From Bacteroidales bacterium (GTDB taxonomy: Bacteria > Bacteroidota > Bacteroidia > Bacteroidales > Paludibacteraceae), in contig CAAFZS010000065.1 of assembly GCA_900767595.1 (NCBI GenBank), positions 1-58,043 of the forward strand: a stretch of 58,043 nucleotides of DNA. Direction: 5' to 3'. Of this stretch, positions 16,686 through 24,632 are shown in pieces. Each line of letters begins with the position of its first letter. Position 1 is the stretch's first letter. Both the position numbers and the translations under genes were made by a program. The notes under the pieces are model-generated. The model did no database searches. It saw only the letters and a program-made list of their open reading frames with translations, and had not been told where the DNA came from.

Positions 16686-19414
16686 ACGAAGACGAGGTTA
16701 TCCATATTGAATCTGCCCGTACCCACAACCTACAAAACGTTACGGTCGATATCCCGCGCAATGAACTCGTGGTCGTCACCGGCGTAAGCGGTAGCGGCAA
16801 GTCCTCTTTGGCCTTTGACACCCTCTATGCCGAAGGGCAGCGACGGTATGTGGAGAGTCTGAGTGCTTATGCCCGTCAGTTCTTGGGCCGGATGCAGAAA
16901 CCCGATGTAGAAAAGATTGAAGGTATCCCGCCCGCCATCGCTATTCAGCAAAAAGTGACATCGCGCAACCCGCGTTCCACCGTGGGCACGGTAACCGAGA
17001 TTTACGATTACCTTAAACTTTTGTACGCGCGCGTAGGGCACACGATTTCACCCATCAGCAAAGAAGAGGTCAAACGACATTCTGTTCAAGATGTGGTGAA
17101 TGCCTATAAACAGCTGCCCGAAGGAACGAAAGTCTATCTTTTGGCCCCCACCGGACTGACAGCATCCACCCTGGAAAAGAAAAAACAACAATGGCTGGAT
17201 GAAGGACTCTCTCGTCTATGGATTGACCATCAAGTAGTGCGATTGGAGGACGAGTTACCGAAGAATATCAACTCCCCCATCTACCTTCTCATTGACCGCC
17301 TCGTGAGTGACCATACTCCCACATCGCTCAGCCGATTAGCCGACTCTGTGCAAACGGCGTTTTTTGAAGGTAACGGCTCTTGTGTACTGGTTACCGACGA
17401 GCAAGAGCAAGTGTTTTCCAGCCGCTTTGAACGCGATGGAATAACTTTTATGGAACCGAGCGAACACCTCTTCGATTTCAATAGTCCCGTAGGAGCGTGC
17501 CCTTGCTGCCACGGACAAGGGTTCATCGCCGGTATTGACCCCAACCTCGTCGTTCCCGACAAAACGAAATCCATATACGAAGGAGCCCTTGTGTGCTGGA
17601 AAAGCGAAAACATGAAACCGTGGTTAGATGCCCTTATCTATAACGCACAAAAGTTCAACTTCCCTATCCATACACCATTCTACCAATTAACGGAGGACCA
17701 GAGACTCCTCCTTTGGCAAGGAAACGAATACTTCAAAGGACTCAACGAGTTCTTTCAAGTCTTGGAAAAAGAACAATACAAGAAACTGCAATACCGCGTA
17801 ATCCTATCGCGTTACAAAGGCAAAACAACCTGTCCCGAATGTAAAGGACTGCGCCTGCGAAAGGAAAGTGAGTACGTCTATATTGATGGCAAGAACATTC
17901 AAGAGGTGGTACAAATGCCCATCAAAGCACTCCAACCTTGGTTTCGGCAACTGCCGCTCACCAAGACCGAACAACTCACCGCCGAGCCCTTGCTCAAAGA
18001 GATCACTTCCCGATTGCAGTTCATGGAGGATGTGGGACTGAGTTACTTGACGCTCAACCGCATGAGCAACAGCCTTAGCGGCGGAGAAAGTCAACGTATC
18101 AACTTAGCCAAATCACTGGGTAGCAGTCTGGTAGGTTCTCTTTATGTACTGGACGAACCGAGCATCGGGCTTCACGCTCGCGATACCCATCGGCTCATTC
18201 ACGTACTCAAGGATCTGCGCGACTTAGGCAATACGATTGTCGTCGTTGAGCACGATGAGGAGATCATCCAAGCTGCCGACACGATTATCGAGATCGGACC
18301 TAAAGCCGGTCGGCTCGGAGGACGGATTACCTATTGCGGCAAACCGCCGAAAATGGACAATACGTGGTCTATACCGCCTTTCCGTCGGCCTTGGAATAAT
18401 TATATCGAGGTTATCGGCGCTTGCGAGAACAACCTCAAGAACCTTTCTGTCCGGTTCCCGCTCAACGTGATGACCGTCATCACCGGTGTGAGCGGTAGCG
18501 GCAAGTCTTCGCTCGTGAGCCGGGTGCTGTTTCCCGCCCTATGCAACCTCTATGGCGGCGTAGCCGAAAACACCGGCAATTACAGCCACATACAAGGCAG
18601 TACCCACCTGATTAGGAACGTAGAGTTCGTGGACCAGAACCCCTTAAGCCGTTCCTCCCGTTCCAACCCCGTTACCTACCTCAAGGCGTTTGACGAGATA
18701 CGCAAACTCTATGCCGAGCAACCGCTCGCCCAACAGATGGAATATACACCGGCGCATTTCTCGTTCAACACCCCCGGCGGCCGTTGCGAACAATGCGAAG
18801 GTGAAGGCTTCGTAACCATACAGATGCAGTTCATGGCCGACCTCATTCTCGAATGTGAGCAATGCCACGGCAAACGCTATAAACAGGACATCCTCGATGT
18901 TCTTTATCGCGGTCAATCAATATACGACATCCTGCAGATGACCGTTGATCAAGCCATCGAATTCTTTTCGGAGGACCCCAAGACCAAGAAGATTGTACAA
19001 CGTTTGCGTCCGCTGCAAGAGGTCGGGTTAGGTTATATCCAACTCGGACAGTCCTCCTCCACCCTCTCCGGCGGTGAAGCTCAACGCGTCAAACTGGCAG
19101 GGTTCCTATCCCAAGAAAGTCAACAGCCTACGCTTTTCATCTTTGATGAACCGACTACCGGACTGCATAGCAAAGATATCAGCACCTTACTCAAAGCTTT
19201 CCAATCGCTTATCAATAAAGGACACACACTTATTATCATTGAGCATAACCCTCACATCATCCTCGCCGCGGACCATATTATCGACCTCGGGCCCGAAGGT
19301 GGCGAAGAAGGCGGACATATTGTCTTTGAGGGAACGCCGGAACAGTTAGCTCTTTGCGAACAAAGTTATACCGGACAATTTATTAAAACAATATGTTATC
19401 CATCGAACATCTGA
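16682..19414 (+). CDS. uvrA: UvrA-family excinuclease ATPase (UvrA2-like paralogue)
   Basis: 910 aa. Two ABC ATPase modules: Walker A GVSGSGKSS near residue 35 and again near 592, two LSGGE signatures (NSLSGGESQR, STLSGGEAQR) and two DEP Walker B motifs. The UvrA core stretch RYVESLSAYARQFLG and EGIPPAIAIQQK is present. The C-terminal zinc module is complete (CEQC ... CEQC). In the first zinc module only the second pair survives (CPCC); the usual upstream CPxC is replaced by SSRFER. That is the pattern I associate with the second UvrA paralogue of Bacteroidota, so it may serve damage tolerance or export rather than classical UvrABC repair. Overlaps the next gene by 22 bases. Confidence 0.88.
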   Translation: MNEDEVIHIESARTHNLQNVTVDIPRNELVVVTGVSGSGKSSLAFDTLYAEGQRRYVESLSAYARQFLGRMQKPDVEKIEGIPPAIAIQQKVTSRNPRSTVGTVTEIYDYLKLLYARVGHTISPISKEEVKRHSVQDVVNAYKQLPEGTKVYLLAPTGLTASTLEKKKQQWLDEGLSRLWIDHQVVRLEDELPKNINSPIYLLIDRLVSDHTPTSLSRLADSVQTAFFEGNGSCVLVTDEQEQVFSSRFERDGITFMEPSEHLFDFNSPVGACPCCHGQGFIAGIDPNLVVPDKTKSIYEGALVCWKSENMKPWLDALIYNAQKFNFPIHTPFYQLTEDQRLLLWQGNEYFKGLNEFFQVLEKEQYKKLQYRVILSRYKGKTTCPECKGLRLRKESEYVYIDGKNIQEVVQMPIKALQPWFRQLPLTKTEQLTAEPLLKEITSRLQFMEDVGLSYLTLNRMSNSLSGGESQRINLAKSLGSSLVGSLYVLDEPSIGLHARDTHRLIHVLKDLRDLGNTIVVVEHDEEIIQAADTIIEIGPKAGRLGGRITYCGKPPKMDNTWSIPPFRRPWNNYIEVIGACENNLKNLSVRFPLNVMTVITGVSGSGKSSLVSRVLFPALCNLYGGVAENTGNYSHIQGSTHLIRNVEFVDQNPLSRSSRSNPVTYLKAFDEIRKLYAEQPLAQQMEYTPAHFSFNTPGGRCEQCEGEGFVTIQMQFMADLILECEQCHGKRYKQDILDVLYRGQSIYDILQMTVDQAIEFFSEDPKTKKIVQRLRPLQEVGLGYIQLGQSSSTLSGGEAQRVKLAGFLSQESQQPTLFIFDEPTTGLHSKDISTLLKAFQSLINKGHTLIIIEHNPHIILAADHIIDLGPEGGEEGGHIVFEGTPEQLALCEQSYTGQFIKTICYPSNI

Positions 19415-21174
19415 GCATAGAGTTTTCGGCACGACCGATTCTGAACGATATCTCTTTCCTCGTGAACAAGAAAGACCGTATCGCTTTGGTCGGCAAAAAC
19501 GGAGCAGGCAAAACCACCCTACTCCGCCTCATTGCGGGCGAATATACTCCCACTTCGGGCACGATAGCCAAGGATAACGATTTAACCATCGGCTACCTCC
19601 CCCAAGTGATGCTCCATAAGGATGGCAACACCCTCCAAGAGGAGGTGACGACTGTCTTCCAAGGCGAAGACCAAGCCCGGTTTATTGCCGAGATGGACCG
19701 CACGATCATCGGTCTTGGGTTTGAGCGCAAGGACTTCGACCGTCCGTGTACGGAGTTCTCCGGCGGTTGGCGAATGCGTATCGAACTGGCTAAGATTCTG
19801 CTGCAACACCCCGACTTACTACTATTGGACGAGCCCACGAATCACCTTGATATAGAGTCGATTCAGTGGCTTGAGGATTTTATCAATGCCAGCAATATGA
19901 CCGTCATCGTGGTCAGCCACGATCGCGCATTTATCGATAATATCACCCGTCGAACCATCGAGATTACGTTGGGGCGGATTTACGATTATAATGTACCTTA
20001 TTCCAAGTTCGTTGAGTTGCGCCAAGAACGCCACGACCAACAAGTGCGCGCCTACCTCAACCAACAAAAGATGATCCAGGAAACGGAAGATTTTATCGAG
20101 CGTTTCCGCTATAAAGCCACCAAAGCTGTACAAGTCCAGTCGCGTATCAAACAACTGGATAAACTGGAGCGTCTGGAGGTAGATTTAGAAGACACTTCGC
20201 GTCTTAACCTGCGTTTCCCTCCCGCTCCGCGCAGTGGGGATTTCCCGGTCATCATTCAAGACCTGACCAAGGCTTTTGGTGACCACACGGTCATTCAAGA
20301 TGTCAACCTCACCATCCGTAGAGGAGAAAAAGTGGCATTTGTGGGCAAGAACGGTGAAGGTAAGACAACCCTCGTACGCTGTATCATGGGGCAACTCGAT
20401 TACGAAGGGATTCTTAAGATCGGACACAATGTCAAGATTGGCTATTTTGCCCAAAACCAAGCCTCCCTTTTGGATGGCGAACTAACGGTCTTTGATACCA
20501 TTGACCGCGTCGCCGTAGGAGATATACGCACTAAGATTCGCGATATTCTCGGTGCTTTTATGTTCGGTGGAGAAGCCTCCGAAAAGAAAGTGAAAGTACT
20601 CAGCGGAGGCGAGCGCAGCCGCTTGGCGATGATACGGTTGCTGCTCGAACCTTGTAACCTGCTCATCCTCGATGAGCCTACCAACCACCTTGATATGCCT
20701 TCGAAAGATGTGCTCAAAGAGGCATTGCGGGATTTTAACGGAACCGTCATCTGCGTTAGCCACGACCGCGATTTCCTCGATGGACTCGTACAAAAAGTGT
20801 ATGAGTTCGGAGGCGGTAAAGTGCGCGAACATATCGGCGGTATCTACGATTTTTTGAGGAGCAAGAAGATCAATAGTTTGCAAGATTTAGAGAGAACTAC
20901 AGAGAAATCCGGAGATTCCGGAAAGTCCGGAGATTCCGGTTCTAAACTCGACTACGAAGCACAGAAAGCCCAAGCCGCAGCACGACGCAAGAAAGAGAAA
21001 CAGATCGCCCAAACCGAAGAACAGATAGCCCTGCTGGAACAGGAACAAAAAGCAATGGAAGAGCAGCTGAACAATCCTGCCAACCAGACACAAGAGAATT
21101 TTACCAAATACGAACATATCAAACACGAACTCGAACAAAAAATGTACGAGTGGGAGATTCTTAGTGAGGAATGA
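19393..21174 (+). CDS. ABC-F family ATPase
   Basis: 593 aa. Two ABC domains without membrane segments: Walker A GKNGAGKTT (~37) and GKNGEGKTT (~317), signatures FSGGW and LSGGE, Walker B LLLDEPTNHLD and LILDEPTNHLD. Between them is the ABC-F interdomain linker (QQKMIQETEDFIERFRYK). ABC-F proteins act on the ribosome to relieve stalled or inhibited translation. The C-terminal region is a charged coiled coil (KKEKQIAQTEEQIALLEQEQ) resembling Uup/YheS tails. Residues ~503-517 are a KSGDSG linker from TCCGGA repeats. Starts within the 3' end of the uvrA-like gene. Confidence 0.93.
   Translation: MLSIEHLSIEFSARPILNDISFLVNKKDRIALVGKNGAGKTTLLRLIAGEYTPTSGTIAKDNDLTIGYLPQVMLHKDGNTLQEEVTTVFQGEDQARFIAEMDRTIIGLGFERKDFDRPCTEFSGGWRMRIELAKILLQHPDLLLLDEPTNHLDIESIQWLEDFINASNMTVIVVSHDRAFIDNITRRTIEITLGRIYDYNVPYSKFVELRQERHDQQVRAYLNQQKMIQETEDFIERFRYKATKAVQVQSRIKQLDKLERLEVDLEDTSRLNLRFPPAPRSGDFPVIIQDLTKAFGDHTVIQDVNLTIRRGEKVAFVGKNGEGKTTLVRCIMGQLDYEGILKIGHNVKIGYFAQNQASLLDGELTVFDTIDRVAVGDIRTKIRDILGAFMFGGEASEKKVKVLSGGERSRLAMIRLLLEPCNLLILDEPTNHLDMPSKDVLKEALRDFNGTVICVSHDRDFLDGLVQKVYEFGGGKVREHIGGIYDFLRSKKINSLQDLERTTEKSGDSGKSGDSGSKLDYEAQKAQAAARRKKEKQIAQTEEQIALLEQEQKAMEEQLNNPANQTQENFTKYEHIKHELEQKMYEWEILSEE
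20902..20943 (+). repeat. In-frame TCCGGA repeat in the ABC-F gene
   Basis: TCCGGAGATTCCGGAAAG-type 9-base repeats encode Lys-Ser-Gly-Asp-Ser-Gly units just before the C-terminal coiled coil. Confidence 0.75.
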
Positions 21175-21200
21175 GGAATAAGGAATAAGGAATGAGGAAA
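21166..21200 (+). repeat. 7-bp tandem array joining ABC-F stop to deacetylase start
   Basis: Five units RAGGAAT (21166-21200). The TGA stop (21172-21174) is made where two units meet, and the last unit runs into the ATG at 21200. Confidence 0.88.
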
Positions 21201-22393
21201 TGGATGAAATTGTAGAATATATTATTGAGTTCTTGCTGTACGGGAATAAGGAGGCAGCCAAGCAAGTGGGATACAACGTACATCCTACGGAGTGCTACCA
21301 ATACAAGGTGTGCATTCAACCCAACGGACACTTGGGCAAAGACTGGGTCCTGCCCGATCTTACAGGCGAAGCCGGTCTGCCAGCGGTAGCGGTCTGCCAG
21401 CGCAGCGGTCTGCCAGGCGAAGCCGGTCCTATAATTATTACCACGGATATCATCTACAACACCGCCTTCTTTCTTTCAAAAGCCGAAGAACTGATTCATC
21501 CGCAGCGCGACAAACACGGACGGCTTTGTGCAAAGCACTCGATTTTAGGGCAAACACATCGGTTAATAAACCCTATCATTGACGAGTATAGTCGGGTTTT
21601 GATGCAAGCCCTCGGTCTTGAACTGCCTAAGCCCGGGTTTGCTGCCGTCAACCTCACCCACGATATCGATATTTTGGACTATTACCGCCACTTGCGCGGA
21701 GCGATTGGCGGAATCAGCAGAGGGCACTTAAAAGAGGTCATCGCCTCTTGGCGCGATATACACAACGACCCCGCCTATACTTTTGATTGGCTTATGGAAC
21801 AAGACCGACAAGTGGTCAAGCGTCTGCCACAAACACAAGTGATTTATTTCGTCAAACATACCACGGGCAAGGGGTACGACTATCCGCAATATAACCTCCA
21901 AGGAAAAGACTTCCAACAACTATCATCCTACCTCACGCAACAAGGTGCTATCCTCGGTCTGCATAGTAGTTATTACCCTACTCCCCTACCCCCCTACTCC
22001 TCTACTCCCCACCGCAGTCACTTCCTGCGCTGCGACATCGAGCGCTTGCAACAACTCGTCGCCGCCGGCGTAACGGACGATTATTCGATGGGATTTGCAG
22101 ACCATATAGGATTTAGTATGGGAACTTGTCGTTCTTTCCGATGGATAGACCCCGTCCACTATCGCCTGACGAACCTGACGATTCACCCGCTCGCTATTAT
22201 GGACAATACCCTAAGCGACGAACAATATATGAACCTCAGCCCCGAGAAGGCTTGGGAAATGTGTCAACAAACGATACAACAAGTGCACCAATACCATGGC
22301 GAGTTGAACCTGCTTTGGCATAACACGACGGTCAATCAGCCCTACCACTCCTTATTATACAGTCAAATTATCAACTATTTATGCAACCTGTAA
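21200..22393 (+). CDS. Polysaccharide-deacetylase-like protein (NodB fold)
   Basis: 397 aa. The middle carries a THDID metal-binding type motif (~residues 154-158) as in NodB-fold deacetylases of Bacteroidota, with further candidate His in GLHSSYYPT and in SHF. The C-terminus has DHIGFSMGTCRSF and a terminal LLWHNTT. This type commonly sits in surface-polysaccharide loci, and here two glycosyltransferases follow with overlaps. Two low-complexity inserts are visible, residues ~55-76 (GLPAVAVCQRSGLPGEAG) and ~259-271 (PTPLPPYSSTPH), both from short DNA repeats. Deacetylase activity is not proven; it may be an envelope-glycan esterase. Confidence 0.75.
   Translation: MDEIVEYIIEFLLYGNKEAAKQVGYNVHPTECYQYKVCIQPNGHLGKDWVLPDLTGEAGLPAVAVCQRSGLPGEAGPIIITTDIIYNTAFFLSKAEELIHPQRDKHGRLCAKHSILGQTHRLINPIIDEYSRVLMQALGLELPKPGFAAVNLTHDIDILDYYRHLRGAIGGISRGHLKEVIASWRDIHNDPAYTFDWLMEQDRQVVKRLPQTQVIYFVKHTTGKGYDYPQYNLQGKDFQQLSSYLTQQGAILGLHSSYYPTPLPPYSSTPHRSHFLRCDIERLQQLVAAGVTDDYSMGFADHIGFSMGTCRSFRWIDPVHYRLTNLTIHPLAIMDNTLSDEQYMNLSPEKAWEMCQQTIQQVHQYHGELNLLWHNTTVNQPYHSLLYSQIINYLCNL
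21364..21428 (+). repeat. In-frame GGTCTGCCAGCG repeat
   Basis: AGGCGAAGCCGGTC occurs at both ends, and GGTCTGCCAG occurs three times between. Encodes a Gly-Leu-Pro-rich stretch. Confidence 0.8.
21976..22011 (+). repeat. In-frame CTACTCC repeat
   Basis: CTACTCCC/CTACTCCT units encode a Tyr-Ser-Pro linker. The unit is the reverse complement of the GAGTAGAG arrays at 46962 and 48190. Confidence 0.8.
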
Positions 22394-23508
22394 AACGACA
22401 TATTCTTATTTTGTGCGAGGCCATCGAGCCGCCCGCTTATTCGCCACGCGTGATGAGTCTTGTTCACTACCTCACCCAACAAGGATGGGACTGCCAACTC
22501 GTTCCCGAGCCCTTATCTATCCGCAGGGAAGGTTGGAGTGACTTACTCTGTCAAGGCAGAGAGAAACGATACCTGCAATATGTCTTGCAGACGATTGGAA
22601 ACCAATCGTTTGACCTCGTTTTTTGTTCTACCTATCACTATTTTCCTCTGCAAACAGCCTACCAAATAGCCCAACGACTTCATTGTCCGTTGGTAACCGA
22701 TTTACGGGATATACGTGAGCAATGGGGTAAGCAAGGATTCTATCGACGGTCCTTCTCGTGTGCATTGTTCGACAAACTCATCAAACGGCTTTACGACTGT
22801 CATATGCTCCGTCAGCGCAATCGTGTACTTCGACAAGCCGCCGCGGTAACCACCGTTTCGCCTTGGCATCAGCAGACATTACAAGTCCATAATAAGCACA
22901 CTTATTGTATCTATAACGGGTTCGATGATCAACAGATACATCCTTTGAATGTACTGTCTGCCACCTTCCGCATCGTCTATTTAGGACAACTGCACTCGCT
23001 TGAGAAACGCAATCCGCGCATGCTCTTTGAGGCACTCTCGGAGTTGACAAATCAAAACATCCGCGTGGATTTCTATTCCGGAGCAGGATGCGCCGAAGAA
23101 CTCAAACAGATGGCAGCTTATTATCATATCCCCATCACGATACACGATTATGTGCCACGCGAGCAGATAGAAGGTATCATGCAACAGGCCTCTATCCTTC
23201 TTATCCTTGGACAGAAAGCCACGAGCGAAGGAACGCACGGGATTATGACCACGAAGTTCTTTGAGGGATTAGGGGTCGAGAAGCCACAATTACTCATTGA
23301 ATCCGACGGAGAGTGCTTGGCACAAGCCTTTGCCTACACAAACGCAGGACTGGCTGCCACCACCGTTGATGAAGTCAAACACTTCATCTCGGATCGTTAT
23401 CACGAGTGGCTAACGAAAGGTGTCACCCGACAAGCCGTTCAGCATAAATCTGAATTTACTCGCCAACATCAAGCACAACAATTTGAACAAATCTTCCAAT
23501 CCTTATGA
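22381..23508 (+). CDS. Glycosyltransferase, GT4-like
   Basis: 375 aa, GT-B fold by pattern. The N-terminal half has PPAYSPRVMSLVHYL typical of a GT4 acceptor loop and LVTDLRDIREQWG. The C-terminal half has IVYLGQLHSLEKRNPRML (donor domain entry), DYVPREQIEGIMQQASILL and a GTHGIMTTKFFEGLG loop in place of the classical E-x7-E. It would add a sugar to a surface polysaccharide or glycoconjugate precursor in the cytoplasm. It overlaps the deacetylase-like gene by 13 bases and the next transferase by 4, so the three form one translational unit. Confidence 0.82.
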   Translation: MQPVKRHILILCEAIEPPAYSPRVMSLVHYLTQQGWDCQLVPEPLSIRREGWSDLLCQGREKRYLQYVLQTIGNQSFDLVFCSTYHYFPLQTAYQIAQRLHCPLVTDLRDIREQWGKQGFYRRSFSCALFDKLIKRLYDCHMLRQRNRVLRQAAAVTTVSPWHQQTLQVHNKHTYCIYNGFDDQQIHPLNVLSATFRIVYLGQLHSLEKRNPRMLFEALSELTNQNIRVDFYSGAGCAEELKQMAAYYHIPITIHDYVPREQIEGIMQQASILLILGQKATSEGTHGIMTTKFFEGLGVEKPQLLIESDGECLAQAFAYTNAGLAATTVDEVKHFISDRYHEWLTKGVTRQAVQHKSEFTRQHQAQQFEQIFQSL

Positions 23509-24632
23509 CAAAAGCACTGCACATCATCTGTTTTGATATACCTTTTCCTCCCTCATACGGTGGCGCCATTGACGTATTTTATCGCCTTCAAGCGCTCGCA
23601 CAAGCAGGAGTGAAGATAACCCTCCACTGTACCTACAAAGGGACATTAACTCATTTTGAAGAATTGGAATCACTCTGTCAAAAAGTGTATTATTATCCAC
23701 GCGACTTAGGTTGGAAACGATTTTTCTCGATACTACCCTACGCCGTGAACGGCAGACGAAATAGCGAGTTACTCACCCACCTGCTTGCCGATGATGCGCC
23801 TATATTGTTTGAAGGATTAGTGGATTGTTATTTTCTCAATCACCCTGCACTGGCTAACCGCAAAAAATTCTTTAGAGAATGCAACGTGGAGCACGATTAT
23901 TACCACGCCTTAGGGCAAGCCACATCTTGCCTATGGAAGAAATGCTATTTCCATCTGGAAGCGTGCCGTCTCAAGCGCTTTGAGTCCGTCCTCCAATCAG
24001 CCAACGGCATTTTGGCGCTTGCCCACCAAGACGAGCAACATTTCCGTCAGTGCTTCCCGACTATTCCGACCTACTATCTCCCTTGTTTTCATGAGAATAA
24101 GCAAGTACAGAGTGCTTTGGGCAATGGTGATTTTATCCTCTACCACGGCAATCTATCCGTTGCCGAAAACGATTGTGCAGCCCTTTATATCGCCGAAGAA
24201 GTAGCCCCTCTTATACCCGATATTCCTATCACCATTGCAGGAAAAGGTGCTTCACAACACTTGCAACAAGTGTGTTCCCAACAGGAAAACATTCGTCTTG
24301 TCAATAATCCCTCTCAAGAGCAGATGCACGAACTGATACAAACCGCGCATATACATTTGATGCTCACCTTCCAAGGCACGGGTATCAAACTCAAACTCAT
24401 CAATGCCCTCTACCAAGGGCGGTTTGTTGTGGCTAACGACTCAATGTTAGTAGGCACACCTTTAGCCTCTGCTTGTGTGATTGGAAACACGCCTCAAGAG
24501 ATAGCCCGTCAGTGTCAAGCGTTAATGGCAATGCCATTCACCGCAGAGGATATCGAGAAACGCAAAAAAATATTGGCTCCGTGGGATATACGCACCCTGA
24601 GCCAACAACTGATATCTATCTTATTCGCTTAA
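23505..24632 (+). CDS. Glycosyltransferase, GT4-like
   Basis: 375 aa. The start DIPFPPSYGGAIDVFYRLQALAQAGVKITLH is a GT4-type nucleotide-sugar transferase entry (Gly-Gly loop). The donor half has LYHGNLSVAENDCAALYIAEEV, PITIAGKGAS and a late LMLTFQGTGIKLKLINALYQGRFVV, the usual phosphate-binding region. Same length as its neighbour but clearly different in sequence. Its TAA stop shares bases with the stop of mutS2 on the other strand (TTAA at 24629-24632). Confidence 0.82.
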   Translation: MTKALHIICFDIPFPPSYGGAIDVFYRLQALAQAGVKITLHCTYKGTLTHFEELESLCQKVYYYPRDLGWKRFFSILPYAVNGRRNSELLTHLLADDAPILFEGLVDCYFLNHPALANRKKFFRECNVEHDYYHALGQATSCLWKKCYFHLEACRLKRFESVLQSANGILALAHQDEQHFRQCFPTIPTYYLPCFHENKQVQSALGNGDFILYHGNLSVAENDCAALYIAEEVAPLIPDIPITIAGKGASQHLQQVCSQQENIRLVNNPSQEQMHELIQTAHIHLMLTFQGTGIKLKLINALYQGRFVVANDSMLVGTPLASACVIGNTPQEIARQCQALMAMPFTAEDIEKRKKILAPWDIRTLSQQLISILFA

